64,000 bases of DNA from positions 334,163 through 398,162 of the forward strand of contig DDKB01000017.1 in the NCBI GenBank assembly GCA_002339675.1. Reading direction: 5' to 3'. Of this stretch, positions 34,900-43,966 are shown one piece after another (the stretch's first letter is position 1; each line of letters starts with the position of its first letter). A program made the translations under genes and the position numbers. The notes below the pieces were generated by a model. That model ran no database searches. It saw only the letters and a list, made by a program, of their open reading frames with translations, and was not told where the DNA came from. Source of the DNA: Stutzerimonas stutzeri (GTDB taxonomy: Bacteria; Pseudomonadota; Gammaproteobacteria; Pseudomonadales; Pseudomonadaceae).

Positions 34900-35415
34900 A
34901 TGACGCAGACCTCTCTTCCCCTGGCGATGATCGCGGCGCTTGCCGACAAGCGTGTCATCGGCCTCGACAACAAGATGCCCTGGCATCTGCCAGCCGACCT
35001 CAAGCACTTCAAGGCCATGACCCTGGGCAAGCCGATCATCATGGGTCGCAAGACCTGGGATTCGCTCGGCCGGCCCTTGCCGGGGCGGCTGAACCTGGTG
35101 GTCAGCCGTCAGCCGGACCTGCAACTCGAAGGTGCCGAGACCTTCAGCTCGCTCGACGCCGCGCTGCTGCGCGCCGAGCAATGGGCGCGCGGGCAGGGTG
35201 TCGATGAGCTGATGTTGATCGGCGGTGCGCAGCTCTATGCCCAGGCGCTGCCCCAGGCGCAGCGGCTCTACCTGACCCGCATCGAAGCCAGTCCCGAGGG
35301 CGATGCCTTCTTCCCGGCCTATGACGAAGCCGACTGGGCGCGCATCGACAGCCAGGCCCACCCAGCCGAGGGCGGCGCGCCGGCGTATCGGTTCGAGACC
35401 TGGCAGCGGCGCTGA
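34900..35415 (+). CDS. folA: Dihydrofolate reductase
   Basis: Reduces dihydrofolate to tetrahydrofolate with NADPH. The 171 residues show the DHFR landmarks: MIAALADKRVIGLDNKMPWH (Met20-type loop and Trp), LPADLKHFKAMTLGKPIIMG with the catalytic acidic residue in the helix, the NADPH-binding GRKTWDSLGRPLPGR, and LMLIGGAQLYAQAL. ATG 34900 is the first start giving the conserved N-terminus; the upstream open frame to 34555 is non-homologous. YitT follows 93 bp downstream on the same strand. Confidence 0.96.
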   Translation: MTQTSLPLAMIAALADKRVIGLDNKMPWHLPADLKHFKAMTLGKPIIMGRKTWDSLGRPLPGRLNLVVSRQPDLQLEGAETFSSLDAALLRAEQWARGQGVDELMLIGGAQLYAQALPQAQRLYLTRIEASPEGDAFFPAYDEADWARIDSQAHPAEGGAPAYRFETWQRR

Positions 35416-35508
35416 GCCGAGCGTCCCCCACCTGATCTTGACCGGCGCCAAGTCTTCACCTGGCGCCAGCGCCTATGCTTTCCGTCCGTTCGCCACGAGA
35501 CAGTTTCC

Positions 35509-36186
35509 ATGCAGGACCCTAGAACCGACGCGGTGCTGACCGATGTCGAACGCAACGATGCCGAGCCGGCCGAACGCATTGCTGCGATCTTCGTACGCCA
35601 TCCGCTGTGGGAGGACGCGCTGGCGATGCTGCTCGGTACCGCCATGGTGGCGCTCGGCATCGCCTTCTACAGCCACGCCGGCCTGCTCACCGGCGGCACA
35701 GTCGGGCTCGCCTTCCTGCTCAAGTACGTTGCCGGCTGGCCCTTCGGCCTGGTGTTCTTCACCCTGAACATTCCGTTCTACCTGCTGGCGATCTGGCGCA
35801 TGGGCTGGGGCTTCACCCTGCGCACGGTGATCGCCGTGGGGTTGGTGTCGCTGCTGGCGGAGCTGACGCCGCAGTGGATCCGCTTCGCCGAGCTGAACAT
35901 CTACTACGCGGCGCTGTTCGGCGGCTTCGCCATGGGCGTCGGGCTGCTGATGCTGTTCCGTCACAAGGCCAGCCTCGGAGGGGTGAACATCCTGGCGCTC
36001 TATCTGCAGGCGCGCATCGGCCTGCGTGCCGGCACCTTCCAGATGGGCATCGATGCGTTGATCGTGCTCGCTGCCGTGTTCATCGTGCCGCCGGATAAGG
36101 TCGCGCTGTCGGTGCTCGGCGCGGTGGCGCTGAACCTGGTGCTGGCGGTCAACCACCGGGCCGACCGCTACATGGGCGTCAGCTGA
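35509..36186 (+). CDS. YitT-family membrane protein (DUF161)
   Basis: A 225-residue membrane protein with five or six helices after a ~35-residue polar N-terminus. Conserved family elements are YSHAGLLTGGTVGLAFLLKY (about 59-78), FFTLNIPFYLLAIWRMGWGF, and MLFRHKASLGGVNILALYLQ (about 153-172), in which the TGG and SLGG glycine motifs repeat. YitT proteins are widespread but their substrate is unknown. The C-terminal DUF2179 domain found in many Gram-positive homologues is absent. The stop is 3 bp from the convergent phosphoesterase gene. Confidence 0.85.
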   Translation: MQDPRTDAVLTDVERNDAEPAERIAAIFVRHPLWEDALAMLLGTAMVALGIAFYSHAGLLTGGTVGLAFLLKYVAGWPFGLVFFTLNIPFYLLAIWRMGWGFTLRTVIAVGLVSLLAELTPQWIRFAELNIYYAALFGGFAMGVGLLMLFRHKASLGGVNILALYLQARIGLRAGTFQMGIDALIVLAAVFIVPPDKVALSVLGAVALNLVLAVNHRADRYMGVS

Positions 36187-36189
36187 GGC

Positions 36190-36645
36190 TCAGCCGAGCG
36201 TGACCAGCTGCGCCCGTGGCTGGCCGTCCTCGATATCCAGCAGGGCCAGGCTGATCGGCAGCGTGAAGCGTCGGCGGCCGGCACTGCCGGGGTTGAGGTA
36301 GAGCACAGTATCGACCTCTTCGATTTTCGGCTGGTGCGAATGGCCGGCGATCACCACGTCGATGCCGTCGGCAACCGGATCGATCGCCATGGTCTTCACA
36401 TCGTGCGTGACGTGGATGCGCAGCCCGCCGAGCTGCAGGTCGAGCTGCTCGGGAATCGCCGCGGCCCAGTCGCCGCTGTCGACATTGCCACGTATCGCTT
36501 CCAGCGGTGCCAGCGCGCGCAGTCCTGCCAATACCTCCGGCTTGCCGATGTCGCCGGCATGAATGATGCGCTCGCAGTCGCCCAAGGCCGCCAGTGCCTC
36601 GGGCCGCAGCAGGCCGTGGGTGTCGGATATCACGCCGATGCGCAT
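36190..36645 (-). CDS. YfcE-like metallophosphoesterase
   Basis: A 151-residue calcineurin-like phosphodiesterase of the YfcE/MJ0936 group. Metal ligands are visible in order: D and H in ISDTHG (about 6-11), D in HAGDIG (about 29-34), N in RGNVD (about 51-55), H in HVTHD and the paired histidines in AGHSHQP (about 94-100). Length fits the family. ATG 36645 with GGAG upstream begins at the conserved MRIGVISDTHG; the extended frame to 36753 is not needed. It is divergent from the FAD oxidoreductase. The in vivo substrate is unknown. Confidence 0.92.
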   Translation of the reverse strand: MRIGVISDTHGLLRPEALAALGDCERIIHAGDIGKPEVLAGLRALAPLEAIRGNVDSGDWAAAIPEQLDLQLGGLRIHVTHDVKTMAIDPVADGIDVVIAGHSHQPKIEEVDTVLYLNPGSAGRRRFTLPISLALLDIEDGQPRAQLVTLG

Positions 36646-36752
36646 GGAGCCTCCGGTCAAATTCATCGATACCCGACTATAGGCAAGCGAGGCTTGGCCG
36701 CGGTTCGATATTGCGGCAGGCTGGCGGCCGCCGAACGAAGAGGAGCGAGTCA

Positions 36753-37871
36753 ATGGAACAGGTCGATTGCGTGGTTATCGGCGCCGGCGTGGTGGGGCTC
36801 GCGGTCGCGCGGACGCTGGCGCAGGCCGGCCGTGAGGTGCTGATTCTGGAGGCCGAGGCCGCCATTGGCACGGCCACCAGTTCGCGCAACAGCGAAGTGA
36901 TTCACGCCGGTATCTACTATCCGCAAGGCTCGCTGAAGGCGCGGCTGTGCGTGGCCGGGCGCGATGCGCTCTACGCCTTCTGCGACAGTCATGGTGTGCC
37001 CTATCGCCGCTGCGGCAAGCTGATCGTCGCCACGGACGCCTCGCAACTGGCTGGCCTGGAAACGCTGCAGGCGCACGCCCGAGCCAATGGGGTGGACGAT
37101 CTGCAGCGCCTCGACGGTGCACAGGTCAATGCGCTGGAGCCGCAGCTCAACGCGGTGGCCGGCCTGCTGTCGCCGAGCACCGGTATTGTCGACAGCCATG
37201 CCCTGATGCTGGCCCTGCAAGGTGATGCCGAGACGGCTGGGGCGCTGCTGGCGCTGCATGCGCCGGTCACCGCGATGGCGGTCACCGCGACGGGGTTGCG
37301 CGTCGAGGTCGGTGGTGAGGAGTCCATGACGCTGCTCGCCAACAGCGTGATCAACTGCGCCGGGCATGCAGCACCGCTGATTGCCGCGCACACCGAGGGG
37401 CTGGCGGCGGAGTGGGTGCCGCCGCGCTATTTCGCCAAGGGCAGTTATTTCAGCCTGGCGACCGCCACGCCGTTTCGCCATCTGGTCTATCCACTGCCCG
37501 AGCCCGGTGGGCTGGGGGTGCATCTGACGCTGGACCTGGGCGGGCAGGCGCGTTTCGGCCCGGACGTCGAGTGGGTCGACAGCCTCGATTACAGGATGGA
37601 TGAAAGCCGCGCGGCCCGTTTCTACGCCGCGATCCGCCGCTACTGGCCAGGCCTGCCGGACGGCGCGCTGCAGCCGGCCTACACTGGCATCCGCCCTAAG
37701 ATCAGCGGCCCCGGCGAGCCGGCGGCGGATTTCCGGATCGACGGGCCGGCCACACATGGCATTGCCGGCCTGGTGAACCTGTTCGGTATCGAATCGCCCG
37801 GGCTGACCGCGGCCCTGGCGATCGCCGATGAGGTGAGCCTGCGCCTCGCCGAGGAGGCGCGGGCGGCCTGA
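36753..37871 (+). CDS. FAD-dependent oxidoreductase, L-2-hydroxyglutarate dehydrogenase-like
   Basis: A 372-residue flavoprotein of the DAO family. The N-terminal Rossmann motif is VVIGAGVVGLAVARTLAQAG (about 7-26), followed by the acidic residue in LILEAE that binds the ribose. SSRNSEVIHAGIYYPQGSLK (about 46-65) is highly characteristic of the L2HGDH/LhgO subgroup. The C-terminal FAD segment is LFGIESPGLTAALAIADEV. ATG 36753 has AGGAG upstream. The stop abuts that of the convergent purine permease with no spacer. Oxidation of L-2-hydroxyglutarate or a similar 2-hydroxy acid is likely but not proven. Confidence 0.88.
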   Translation: MEQVDCVVIGAGVVGLAVARTLAQAGREVLILEAEAAIGTATSSRNSEVIHAGIYYPQGSLKARLCVAGRDALYAFCDSHGVPYRRCGKLIVATDASQLAGLETLQAHARANGVDDLQRLDGAQVNALEPQLNAVAGLLSPSTGIVDSHALMLALQGDAETAGALLALHAPVTAMAVTATGLRVEVGGEESMTLLANSVINCAGHAAPLIAAHTEGLAAEWVPPRYFAKGSYFSLATATPFRHLVYPLPEPGGLGVHLTLDLGGQARFGPDVEWVDSLDYRMDESRAARFYAAIRRYWPGLPDGALQPAYTGIRPKISGPGEPAADFRIDGPATHGIAGLVNLFGIESPGLTAALAIADEVSLRLAEEARAA

Positions 37872-39257
37872 TCAGACGGGTGCTTGCTCGTCGTTCACCG
37901 GCGACTCGGGCAGGAACCAGTTCATCAGCAGCGCGCAGATGCCGCCGGTTGCCACGCCCGATTCCAGCACGTTGCGCAGCGCCGCCGGCAGGTTCGCGAG
38001 AAATTCCGGCACCTGGGAAACGCCGAGGCCCAGTGCCAGCGACACCGAGATGATCAACAGGGCGCGGCGATCCAGCCGCACGCCGGCGATGATGTTGATG
38101 CCGGCCGCGGCCACCGCGCCGAACATCACCAGCGCGGCGCCGCCGAGCACCGGCTCGGGCACCGCCTGCAGCACGCCGGCGACCGCCGGGAACAGCCCGA
38201 GCACCACCAGCATGGCGGCGATCCACAGGCCGACGTAGCGGCTGGCGATGCCGGTCAGCTGGATGATGCCGTTGTTCTGCGCGAACACCGAGCTGGGGAA
38301 GGTGTTGAACAGGCCGGCCAAGAGCGAGTTGGCGCCGTTGACCAGCACGCCGCCCTTGATCCGCTGCATCCAGACAGGCCCTTCGACCGGCTGACCGGAA
38401 ATCTTGCTGGTGGCGGTGATGTCGCCGATGGCTTCCAGCGAGGTCACCAGGTAGATCACCACCATGGGAATGAACAGGCTCCAGGAAAAGCCGAGGCCGA
38501 AGTGCAGCGGCATCGGCACCTGGAACAGCGCGGCCTCGTGCATGCCGGCGAAATTCAGCCGGCCCAGGTAGGCGGCCAGCGCGTAGCCGATGGCCAGCGC
38601 GATGATGATCGCGCAGCTGCGCATCCACACCACCGGCAAGCGGTTGAGCACCACGATGGCGGCCAGTACCACACCGGACAGCAGCAGGTTCTCGCGGCTG
38701 GCGAACGAGCCGTCGCCCATGGCCGCATAGCCACCGCCCATGCTGATCAGGCCGACCTTGATCAGCGTCAGGCCGATCATCAGCACCACGATGCCGGTCA
38801 CCAGTGGCGTGATCAGGCGCTTGATGAACGGCAGCACGCGCGAGACGCCCATCTCGATGAAGGAGCCGGCGATCACCACGCCGAAGATCGCCGCCATCAC
38901 GCCTTCCACCGGCGTGCCCTGCTTGACCAGCAGCACGCCGCCACCGATCAGCGGGCCGACGAAGTTGAAGCTGGTGCCCTGCACGATCAACAGCCCGGCA
39001 CCGAGCGGGCCGAAGCGCTTGCACTGCAGGAAGGTGGCGATGCCGGAGATCACAAGCGACATGGAGACAATGATGTTGGTATCACGCGGCGATACGCCGA
39101 TGGCCTGGCAGATCAGCAGGCCGGGTGTGACGATCGGCACGATGATCGCCAGCAGATGCTGCAGCGCGGCGAGAAAGGCGACCCATGGCCGGGGGCGGTC
39201 ATCGAGACGGTAGAGCAGGTCGGTTGCAGCGCTGGGGCGCGGGTCGGGGGCGTTCAT
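37872..39257 (-). CDS. NCS2-family purine (xanthine/urate) permease
   Basis: A 461-residue permease with about fourteen helices, including the two half-helices of the UraA fold. Signature elements are AALQHLLAIIVPIVTPGLLI (about 30-49), QGTSFNFVGPLIGGG in helix 3, VIYLVTSLEAIGDITATSKI with the conserved Glu (about 270-289), and FAQNNGIIQLTGIASRYVG (about 326-344), the NCS2 consensus loop. The E in TSLEAIGD and QNNG place it in the xanthine/uric-acid branch rather than the uracil branch. No purine catabolic genes adjoin it. Proton symport is expected. Confidence 0.9.
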   Translation of the reverse strand: MNAPDPRPSAATDLLYRLDDRPRPWVAFLAALQHLLAIIVPIVTPGLLICQAIGVSPRDTNIIVSMSLVISGIATFLQCKRFGPLGAGLLIVQGTSFNFVGPLIGGGVLLVKQGTPVEGVMAAIFGVVIAGSFIEMGVSRVLPFIKRLITPLVTGIVVLMIGLTLIKVGLISMGGGYAAMGDGSFASRENLLLSGVVLAAIVVLNRLPVVWMRSCAIIIALAIGYALAAYLGRLNFAGMHEAALFQVPMPLHFGLGFSWSLFIPMVVIYLVTSLEAIGDITATSKISGQPVEGPVWMQRIKGGVLVNGANSLLAGLFNTFPSSVFAQNNGIIQLTGIASRYVGLWIAAMLVVLGLFPAVAGVLQAVPEPVLGGAALVMFGAVAAAGINIIAGVRLDRRALLIISVSLALGLGVSQVPEFLANLPAALRNVLESGVATGGICALLMNWFLPESPVNDEQAPV

Positions 39258-39369
39258 GGCCGTCCTTGCGGTAAAAAGAGCGCGATTCTACTGAGCGCCG
39301 CGGCCCACGGACAGGGGCGTGCCGGGCGGGGTTCGACGTGCGCACGGCGCTGCGCGGGTGCGACCCGCG

Positions 39370-39401
39370 AAAACAAGAAGCCCGACACGATGGTCGGGCT
39401 T
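39370..39401 (-). terminator. Rho-independent terminator of ilvD
   Basis: On the minus strand AAGCCCGAC pairs with GTCGGGCTT (39378-39401, 6-nt loop), followed by CTTGTTTTC, a U-rich tract. It lies 27 bp beyond the ilvD stop. Confidence 0.82.
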
Positions 39402-39427
39402 GTGCTCGTAGCTGGTGACCGAGACGG

Positions 39428-41266
39428 TCAGTCGTCCAGCATCGCCTTGTTGCGCACCGCACCCTTGTCGGCGCTGGTAGCCAGCAGGGCGTAGGCCTTG
39501 AGCGCCGTGGTCACCTTGCGCGCGCGAGGCTGGGCGGGCTTCCAGCCTTTCTTGTCTTGCTCGATTCGGCGGTGGGACAGCTCTTCATCGCTGACCTGCA
39601 ACTGGATGCTGCGGTTGGGGATGTCGATCAGTACCTTGTCGCCGTCGCGGACCAGGCCGATGGCACCGCCGGCAGCCGCCTCCGGTGAGGCATGGCCGAT
39701 GGACAGGCCCGAGGTGCCGCCGGAGAAGCGGCCGTCGGTGAGCAGGGCGCAATCCTTACCCATCCCCTTGGACTTCAGGTACGAGGTCGGATAGAGCATT
39801 TCCTGCATGCCTGGGCCGCCTTTCGGGCCTTCGTAGCGGATGATGACGATGTCGCCGGCTTTGACCTCGTCATTGAGGATGCCCTTCACGGCGCTGTCCT
39901 GGCTTTCGAAGATCCTGGCCGTGCCTTCGAAGACGTGGATGGATTCGTCCACGCCAGCGGTTTTCACCACGCAGCCGTCCAGGGCGATGTTGCCGTACAG
40001 CACGGCGAGGCCGCCCTCCTGGGAATAGGCGTGCTCGACGCTCCGGATGCAGCCTTCGGCGCGATCGAGATCCAGGGTGTCCCAGCGGGTCGACTGACTG
40101 AAAGCCGTCTGTGTCGGGATACCGGCCGGACCGGCCTTGAAGAAGGTGTGTACCGCTTCGTCCTGGGTCTGGGTGATGTCCCATTGGGCGATGGCTTCTT
40201 CCATGCTGCGGCTGTGCACGGTGGGCACGTCGGTATGCAGCAAGCCGCCACGGGCTAGCTCGCCGAGAATGGAGAAGATGCCACCGGCGCGGTGCACGTC
40301 TTCCATGTGGTACTTCTGAATGTTCGGCGCGACCTTGCACAGCTGCGGCACCTTGCGCGACAGCGCGTCGATGGCGCGCAGGTCGAAATCGACTTCGGCT
40401 TCCTGAGCGGCAGCCAGCAGGTGCAGGATGGTGTTGGTCGAGCCGCCCATGGCGATGTCGAGGGTCATGGCGTTCTCGAACGCGCGGCGGCTGGCGATGT
40501 TGCGCGGCAGCACCGACTCGTCGCCTTCGCCGTAGTAGCGCTGGCACAGCTCGACAGCGGTGCGGCCGGCGCGCAGGAACAGTTGCTCGCGGTCGCTGTG
40601 GGTGGCGAGCGTCGAGCCGTTACCCGGCAGGGCGAGGCCCAGCGCTTCGGCCAGGCAGTTCATGGAGTTGGCGGTGAACATGCCGGAGCAGCTGCCACAG
40701 GTCGGGCAGGCGCTGCGCTCGTATTCGGCGACCTTCTCGTCCGAGGCGCTTTCGTCGGCGGCGATGACCATGGCATCGACCAGGTCCAGGCCGTGGCTGG
40801 CGAGCTTGGTCTTGCCGGCTTCCATCGGGCCGCCGGAGACGAACACCACCGGGATGTTCAGGCGTAGCGCGGCCATCAGCATGCCGGGAGTGATCTTGTC
40901 GCAGTTGGAGATGCAAACGATGGCGTCGGCGCAGTGCGCGTTGACCATGTACTCCACCGAGTCGGCGATGATCTCGCGCGAGGGCAGCGAATAGAGCATG
41001 CCGTCGTGGCCCATGGCGATGCCGTCGTCGACCGCGATGGTGTTGAATTCCTTGGCCACACCGCCGTGTTTCTCGATCTCGCGGGCGACCAGCTGGCCCA
41101 GATCCTTCAGGTGCACGTGGCCGGGCACGAACTGGGTGAAGGAGTTGGCGATGGCGATGATCGGCTTCTTGAAGTCTTCGTCCTTCATGCCGGTGGCACG
41201 CCACAGCGCGCGGGCACCGGCCATGTTGCGGCCGTGCGTGGAGGTTTTCGAGCGGTAATCGGGCAT
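39428..41266 (-). CDS. ilvD: Dihydroxy-acid dehydratase
   Basis: Converts 2,3-dihydroxy acids to 2-oxo acids in valine, isoleucine and leucine synthesis, using an iron-sulfur cluster and Mg2+. The 612 residues contain the cluster cysteines in VCISNCDKITPGMLMA (about 118-133) and CPTCGSCSGMFTANSMNC (about 192-209). The C-terminal active-site segment LTDGRFSGGTSGLSIGHASP (about 515-534) follows. Length is typical. It is transcribed alone, with its own terminator downstream. Confidence 0.97.
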   Translation of the reverse strand: MPDYRSKTSTHGRNMAGARALWRATGMKDEDFKKPIIAIANSFTQFVPGHVHLKDLGQLVAREIEKHGGVAKEFNTIAVDDGIAMGHDGMLYSLPSREIIADSVEYMVNAHCADAIVCISNCDKITPGMLMAALRLNIPVVFVSGGPMEAGKTKLASHGLDLVDAMVIAADESASDEKVAEYERSACPTCGSCSGMFTANSMNCLAEALGLALPGNGSTLATHSDREQLFLRAGRTAVELCQRYYGEGDESVLPRNIASRRAFENAMTLDIAMGGSTNTILHLLAAAQEAEVDFDLRAIDALSRKVPQLCKVAPNIQKYHMEDVHRAGGIFSILGELARGGLLHTDVPTVHSRSMEEAIAQWDITQTQDEAVHTFFKAGPAGIPTQTAFSQSTRWDTLDLDRAEGCIRSVEHAYSQEGGLAVLYGNIALDGCVVKTAGVDESIHVFEGTARIFESQDSAVKGILNDEVKAGDIVIIRYEGPKGGPGMQEMLYPTSYLKSKGMGKDCALLTDGRFSGGTSGLSIGHASPEAAAGGAIGLVRDGDKVLIDIPNRSIQLQVSDEELSHRRIEQDKKGWKPAQPRARKVTTALKAYALLATSADKGAVRNKAMLDD

Positions 41267-41520
41267 GACGGTTCCTGCGGCTAATCAGCTGGTCGAGTAG
41301 TGCGTATGGTGAGCGTCACCTGGGCCGCGTGCAACGGCAGGTGACCGTGCGTGCGGAGGGGCCGGATCGAGACGGGGTATCGCTCGGGCGGCCTGGGCTC
41401 ATGGGCCCGCCGGGGGATGGCGGCGAGGAATGGGCCGATTCTACGCGCCGTCGTGGCACCGCGAAAGGCTGGTGGTCGGGGCTCAAGGATTGCGGGTAGG
41501 GCATACGGTTCACGCGACTG
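41267..41520. other. Non-coding leader region upstream of ilvD
   Basis: The 304-bp gap between ilvD and cheB has no convincing gene. Short frames of 60-86 codons overlap on both strands and lack homology. It should contain the ilvD promoter on the minus strand. I found no recognisable attenuator peptide rich in branched-chain codons and no riboswitch. Confidence 0.5.
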
Positions 41521-41554
41521 CCCCGCGTTCTGAGGCATCACTCAGAAGACGGGG
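41521..41554 (-). terminator. Strong hairpin after cheB, end of the che operon
   Basis: The arms 41521-41534 (CCCCGCGTTCTGAG) and 41541-41554 pair at 12 of 14 positions around a 6-nt loop, 16 bp past the cheB stop. No U-tract follows on the minus strand, so termination may need Rho, or the hairpin may protect the 3' end. Confidence 0.55.
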
Positions 41555-41570
41555 CGACTGTCCTGGTCAG

Positions 41571-42638
41571 TTATCCTCGCAGCGTGGCGTTTGGTTGCAA
41601 AATGGCAGCGGGAATTTGCTGTAGCGCCAGCTCTTTTTCCACCGCACCGAGCTTGAAAGCTTCCTTGGGCATGCCATAGACCACGCAGCTGTCTTCATTC
41701 TGTCCAAAGGTTCGCGCACCGGCTTCGCGCATCTCCTTCAAACCCCGGGCGCCATCATCACCCATGCCGGTCATGATGATGCCCGCTGCATTGGCACCGG
41801 CCGAACCCGCCACAGAGCGGAACAGGACGTCTACCGACGGCCGGTGGCGGCTCACTGGTGGCCCGTCGACAATTTCCACCCGGTACTGGGCGCCGCTGCG
41901 CTTGAGCAGCATGTGGCGGCCGCCCGGGGCAATCAGTGCCAGCCCCGGCATGACCCGGTCACCATTGCAGGCCTCGCGAACCTCAATTTGGCACAGGCCG
42001 TTCAGTCGATCAGCAAAGGCTGCGGTGAAACGCTCGGGCATGTGCTGAACGATGACCAGCCCCGGGCAGACCCGCGGCAGCGCGGTGAGAACGTACTCCA
42101 GCGCCTGAGTCCCACCGGTCGATGTGCCGATCGCGACGAGGCTTTCAGTCGTGCGGGCCATTGCCTGGCCGGTGGGCAGAATGGCATCGGCGTTTTGGCG
42201 AGGCGCAGGCGTGACTGGGGTCACAATGCGCCGGAGGTTGACCCGAGCCGCGGCCTTCACTGCATGAATAAGATCGTCACTAGCATCGAGCAGAAACTGG
42301 CGCAGGTTCAGTTGGGGTTTGGTAATGATGCTCACGGCACCGGCCGCTAGTGCTTGCATCGTAGTAGCGGCACCTTTTTCGGTAAGTGTCGAGCAGATCA
42401 CCACAGGCGTCGGGCGCTCGGCCATCAGTTGCTTGAGAAAAGTGATGCCGTCCATGCGAGGCATTTCCACGTCGAGAACGATCACGTCGGGCCACTGCCG
42501 ATTCATCTTTTCACGCGCGAACAATGGGTCCGGTGCGGTGGCGATCACCTCGATGGCCGGATCAGCCGCCAGCGTAGCGGCAAGCACCTGCCGGACCACT
42601 GCCGAATCGTCGATGACCATGACTTGTATAGCTTTCAT
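41571..42638 (-). CDS. cheB: Chemotaxis protein-glutamate methylesterase CheB
   Basis: Removes methyl groups from, and can deamidate, chemoreceptors when phosphorylated by CheA. The 355 residues comprise a receiver domain (about 1-120) with acidic pocket DD (10-11) and phospho-acceptor D56 in VLDVEMPRMDG. The C-terminal esterase has its triad visible: Ser in IGTSTGGTQAL, His in VQHMPERF and Asp in GMGDDGARG. ATG 42638 overlaps the cheD stop by 4 bp (ATGA), indicating translational coupling, and the longer upstream frame is rejected. It is the last gene of the che operon. Confidence 0.96.
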   Translation of the reverse strand: MKAIQVMVIDDSAVVRQVLAATLAADPAIEVIATAPDPLFAREKMNRQWPDVIVLDVEMPRMDGITFLKQLMAERPTPVVICSTLTEKGAATTMQALAAGAVSIITKPQLNLRQFLLDASDDLIHAVKAAARVNLRRIVTPVTPAPRQNADAILPTGQAMARTTESLVAIGTSTGGTQALEYVLTALPRVCPGLVIVQHMPERFTAAFADRLNGLCQIEVREACNGDRVMPGLALIAPGGRHMLLKRSGAQYRVEIVDGPPVSRHRPSVDVLFRSVAGSAGANAAGIIMTGMGDDGARGLKEMREAGARTFGQNEDSCVVYGMPKEAFKLGAVEKELALQQIPAAILQPNATLRG

Positions 42639-43156
42639 TGTTGCGACACTCCAGAGGCCGTCCCTGGCGATTGCGCGGGTAAAAGCTGGCGGACGGCCAC
42701 CTGGCCGCTCCAGACATCGAAGATCAGGTTGCGATGGCCGGTACCCCCGACGTGCTCGCCATGGCACTTGAGCCCGCAGTCGGCGATCAGCCGCCGGGCG
42801 CGTTCGATGTTGCGTTTGCCCACACTGCACTCGGCCTGGCGGGTAACCTGGGGAAACATGTCGCCGCCGCCGAACAGGTACAGCTGGTAGTCCTCAGCCC
42901 GTGTGCCCGCGGCCTGAATCTCGCTCAGCAGCAGTGCCATGGCTTCATCGCCGTAGCGTCCATCCAGCGGCGCGGTGGCCGAACGCGTGCGGCCAGGCAG
43001 CATGAAGTGGGTCATGCCGCCGATGCGTCGATGCGGATGCCAGAGGACCAGCGAGACGCATGACCCCAGCAGGGTGCGCAGGCGCGTGTGCTGATCACCG
43101 AAAAACAGTTCGCCGGGCTGCAGAAAGATCTCGATGATGCCGGCGGGCTTACGCAT
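42635..43156 (-). CDS. cheD: Chemoreceptor glutamine deamidase CheD
   Basis: Deamidates receptor glutamines to glutamates. The 173 residues carry the catalytic Cys33 in TLLGSCVSLVLW and His50 in GGMTHFML, followed by the conserved FGGGDMF segment. It overlaps cheR by 8 bp upstream and cheB by 4 bp downstream, so cheR-cheD-cheB are translationally coupled. The C-terminal ~20 residues are longer than in minimal homologues and without clear similarity. Confidence 0.95.
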   Translation of the reverse strand: MRKPAGIIEIFLQPGELFFGDQHTRLRTLLGSCVSLVLWHPHRRIGGMTHFMLPGRTRSATAPLDGRYGDEAMALLLSEIQAAGTRAEDYQLYLFGGGDMFPQVTRQAECSVGKRNIERARRLIADCGLKCHGEHVGGTGHRNLIFDVWSGQVAVRQLLPAQSPGTASGVSQQ

Positions 43157-43958
43157 GAGGCTTTCGGTAAATCGAGGGGCGAACCACCTTCACGGCATCG
43201 CTGATACCGTTGAGGCTTTCCGAATGGCTGATGATGAAGTACCCGCCGGGGCGCAGATGGGCCAGCATGCGCTGCATGACCTGGCGCTTGGTTTCCTGGT
43301 TGAAGTAGATCATCACGTTGCGCAGAAAGATCACATCGAACTGCCCTACGTCCGGCAGCGCCATGTTGAGGTTGATCTGCGCGAAGCGCACTCGCTTGCC
43401 GATCGCCGGGTCGACGGCGAACTGCCCCTCGAATCGGCCCGTCCCCTTGAGGCAATAGCGGTGCAACAGCTCAGCGGGGATGCCCTCGGCTTCTTCGAGG
43501 GGATAAATGCCGGCCTGCGCCTGCTCAAGTATGCGGGTGCTCAAATCCGAGGCGAGAATTTCCCAGGAGCGCTGTCCAAGGTGTTCGGCCAGCAGCATGG
43601 CGATGGTGTAGGGTTCCTCTCCACTGGAGCAGGCGCCGCTCCAGATACGCAATGGACCCGGGCCGCTGCGCAGCTCGTCCTGCAGCAACTGGCGCAGGAA
43701 GTCGAAGTGTTTCGGCTCGCGGAAGAAATAGGTTTCATTAGTGGTCAGCAGATCGACCGCGATCTGATGTTCGCTGCGGTCGACCTGAAGCAGCTGGAAA
43801 TAAGCACCGTAGCTGTCCAGTCCCCGCTGGCGTAACCGCTTGCCGAGGCGGCCAGCGACCAAGGGCTTTTTGGCATCCGACAGGCTGATGCCGGCGACCT
43901 CGTGGATCAGCCCGCGGAACTGGCGGAACTCGGCGTCATTGAGAGCAATGGTTTGCAT
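43149..43958 (-). CDS. cheR: Chemotaxis protein methyltransferase CheR
   Basis: Methylates receptor glutamates using S-adenosylmethionine. The 269 residues have an N-terminal helical domain (about 1-75) and a Rossmann methyltransferase domain with TTNETYFFREPKHFDFL (about 73-89), IWSGACSSGEEPYTIAMLL (SAM motif I), and FDVIFLRNVMIYF. The small beta-subdomain that docks on receptor C-terminal pentapeptides appears present between strands 6 and 7 (YCLKGTGRFEGQFAVD). This matters because both full receptors in the cluster end in a GFVRF tail. Confidence 0.96.
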   Translation of the reverse strand: MQTIALNDAEFRQFRGLIHEVAGISLSDAKKPLVAGRLGKRLRQRGLDSYGAYFQLLQVDRSEHQIAVDLLTTNETYFFREPKHFDFLRQLLQDELRSGPGPLRIWSGACSSGEEPYTIAMLLAEHLGQRSWEILASDLSTRILEQAQAGIYPLEEAEGIPAELLHRYCLKGTGRFEGQFAVDPAIGKRVRFAQINLNMALPDVGQFDVIFLRNVMIYFNQETKRQVMQRMLAHLRPGGYFIISHSESLNGISDAVKVVRPSIYRKPHA

Positions 43959-43966
43959 GGCGTTCG

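Noticed and set aside
37884..39494. 536-codon plus-strand frame across the purine permease
   Set aside because: Antisense shadow; composition dominated by His, Gln and Arg.
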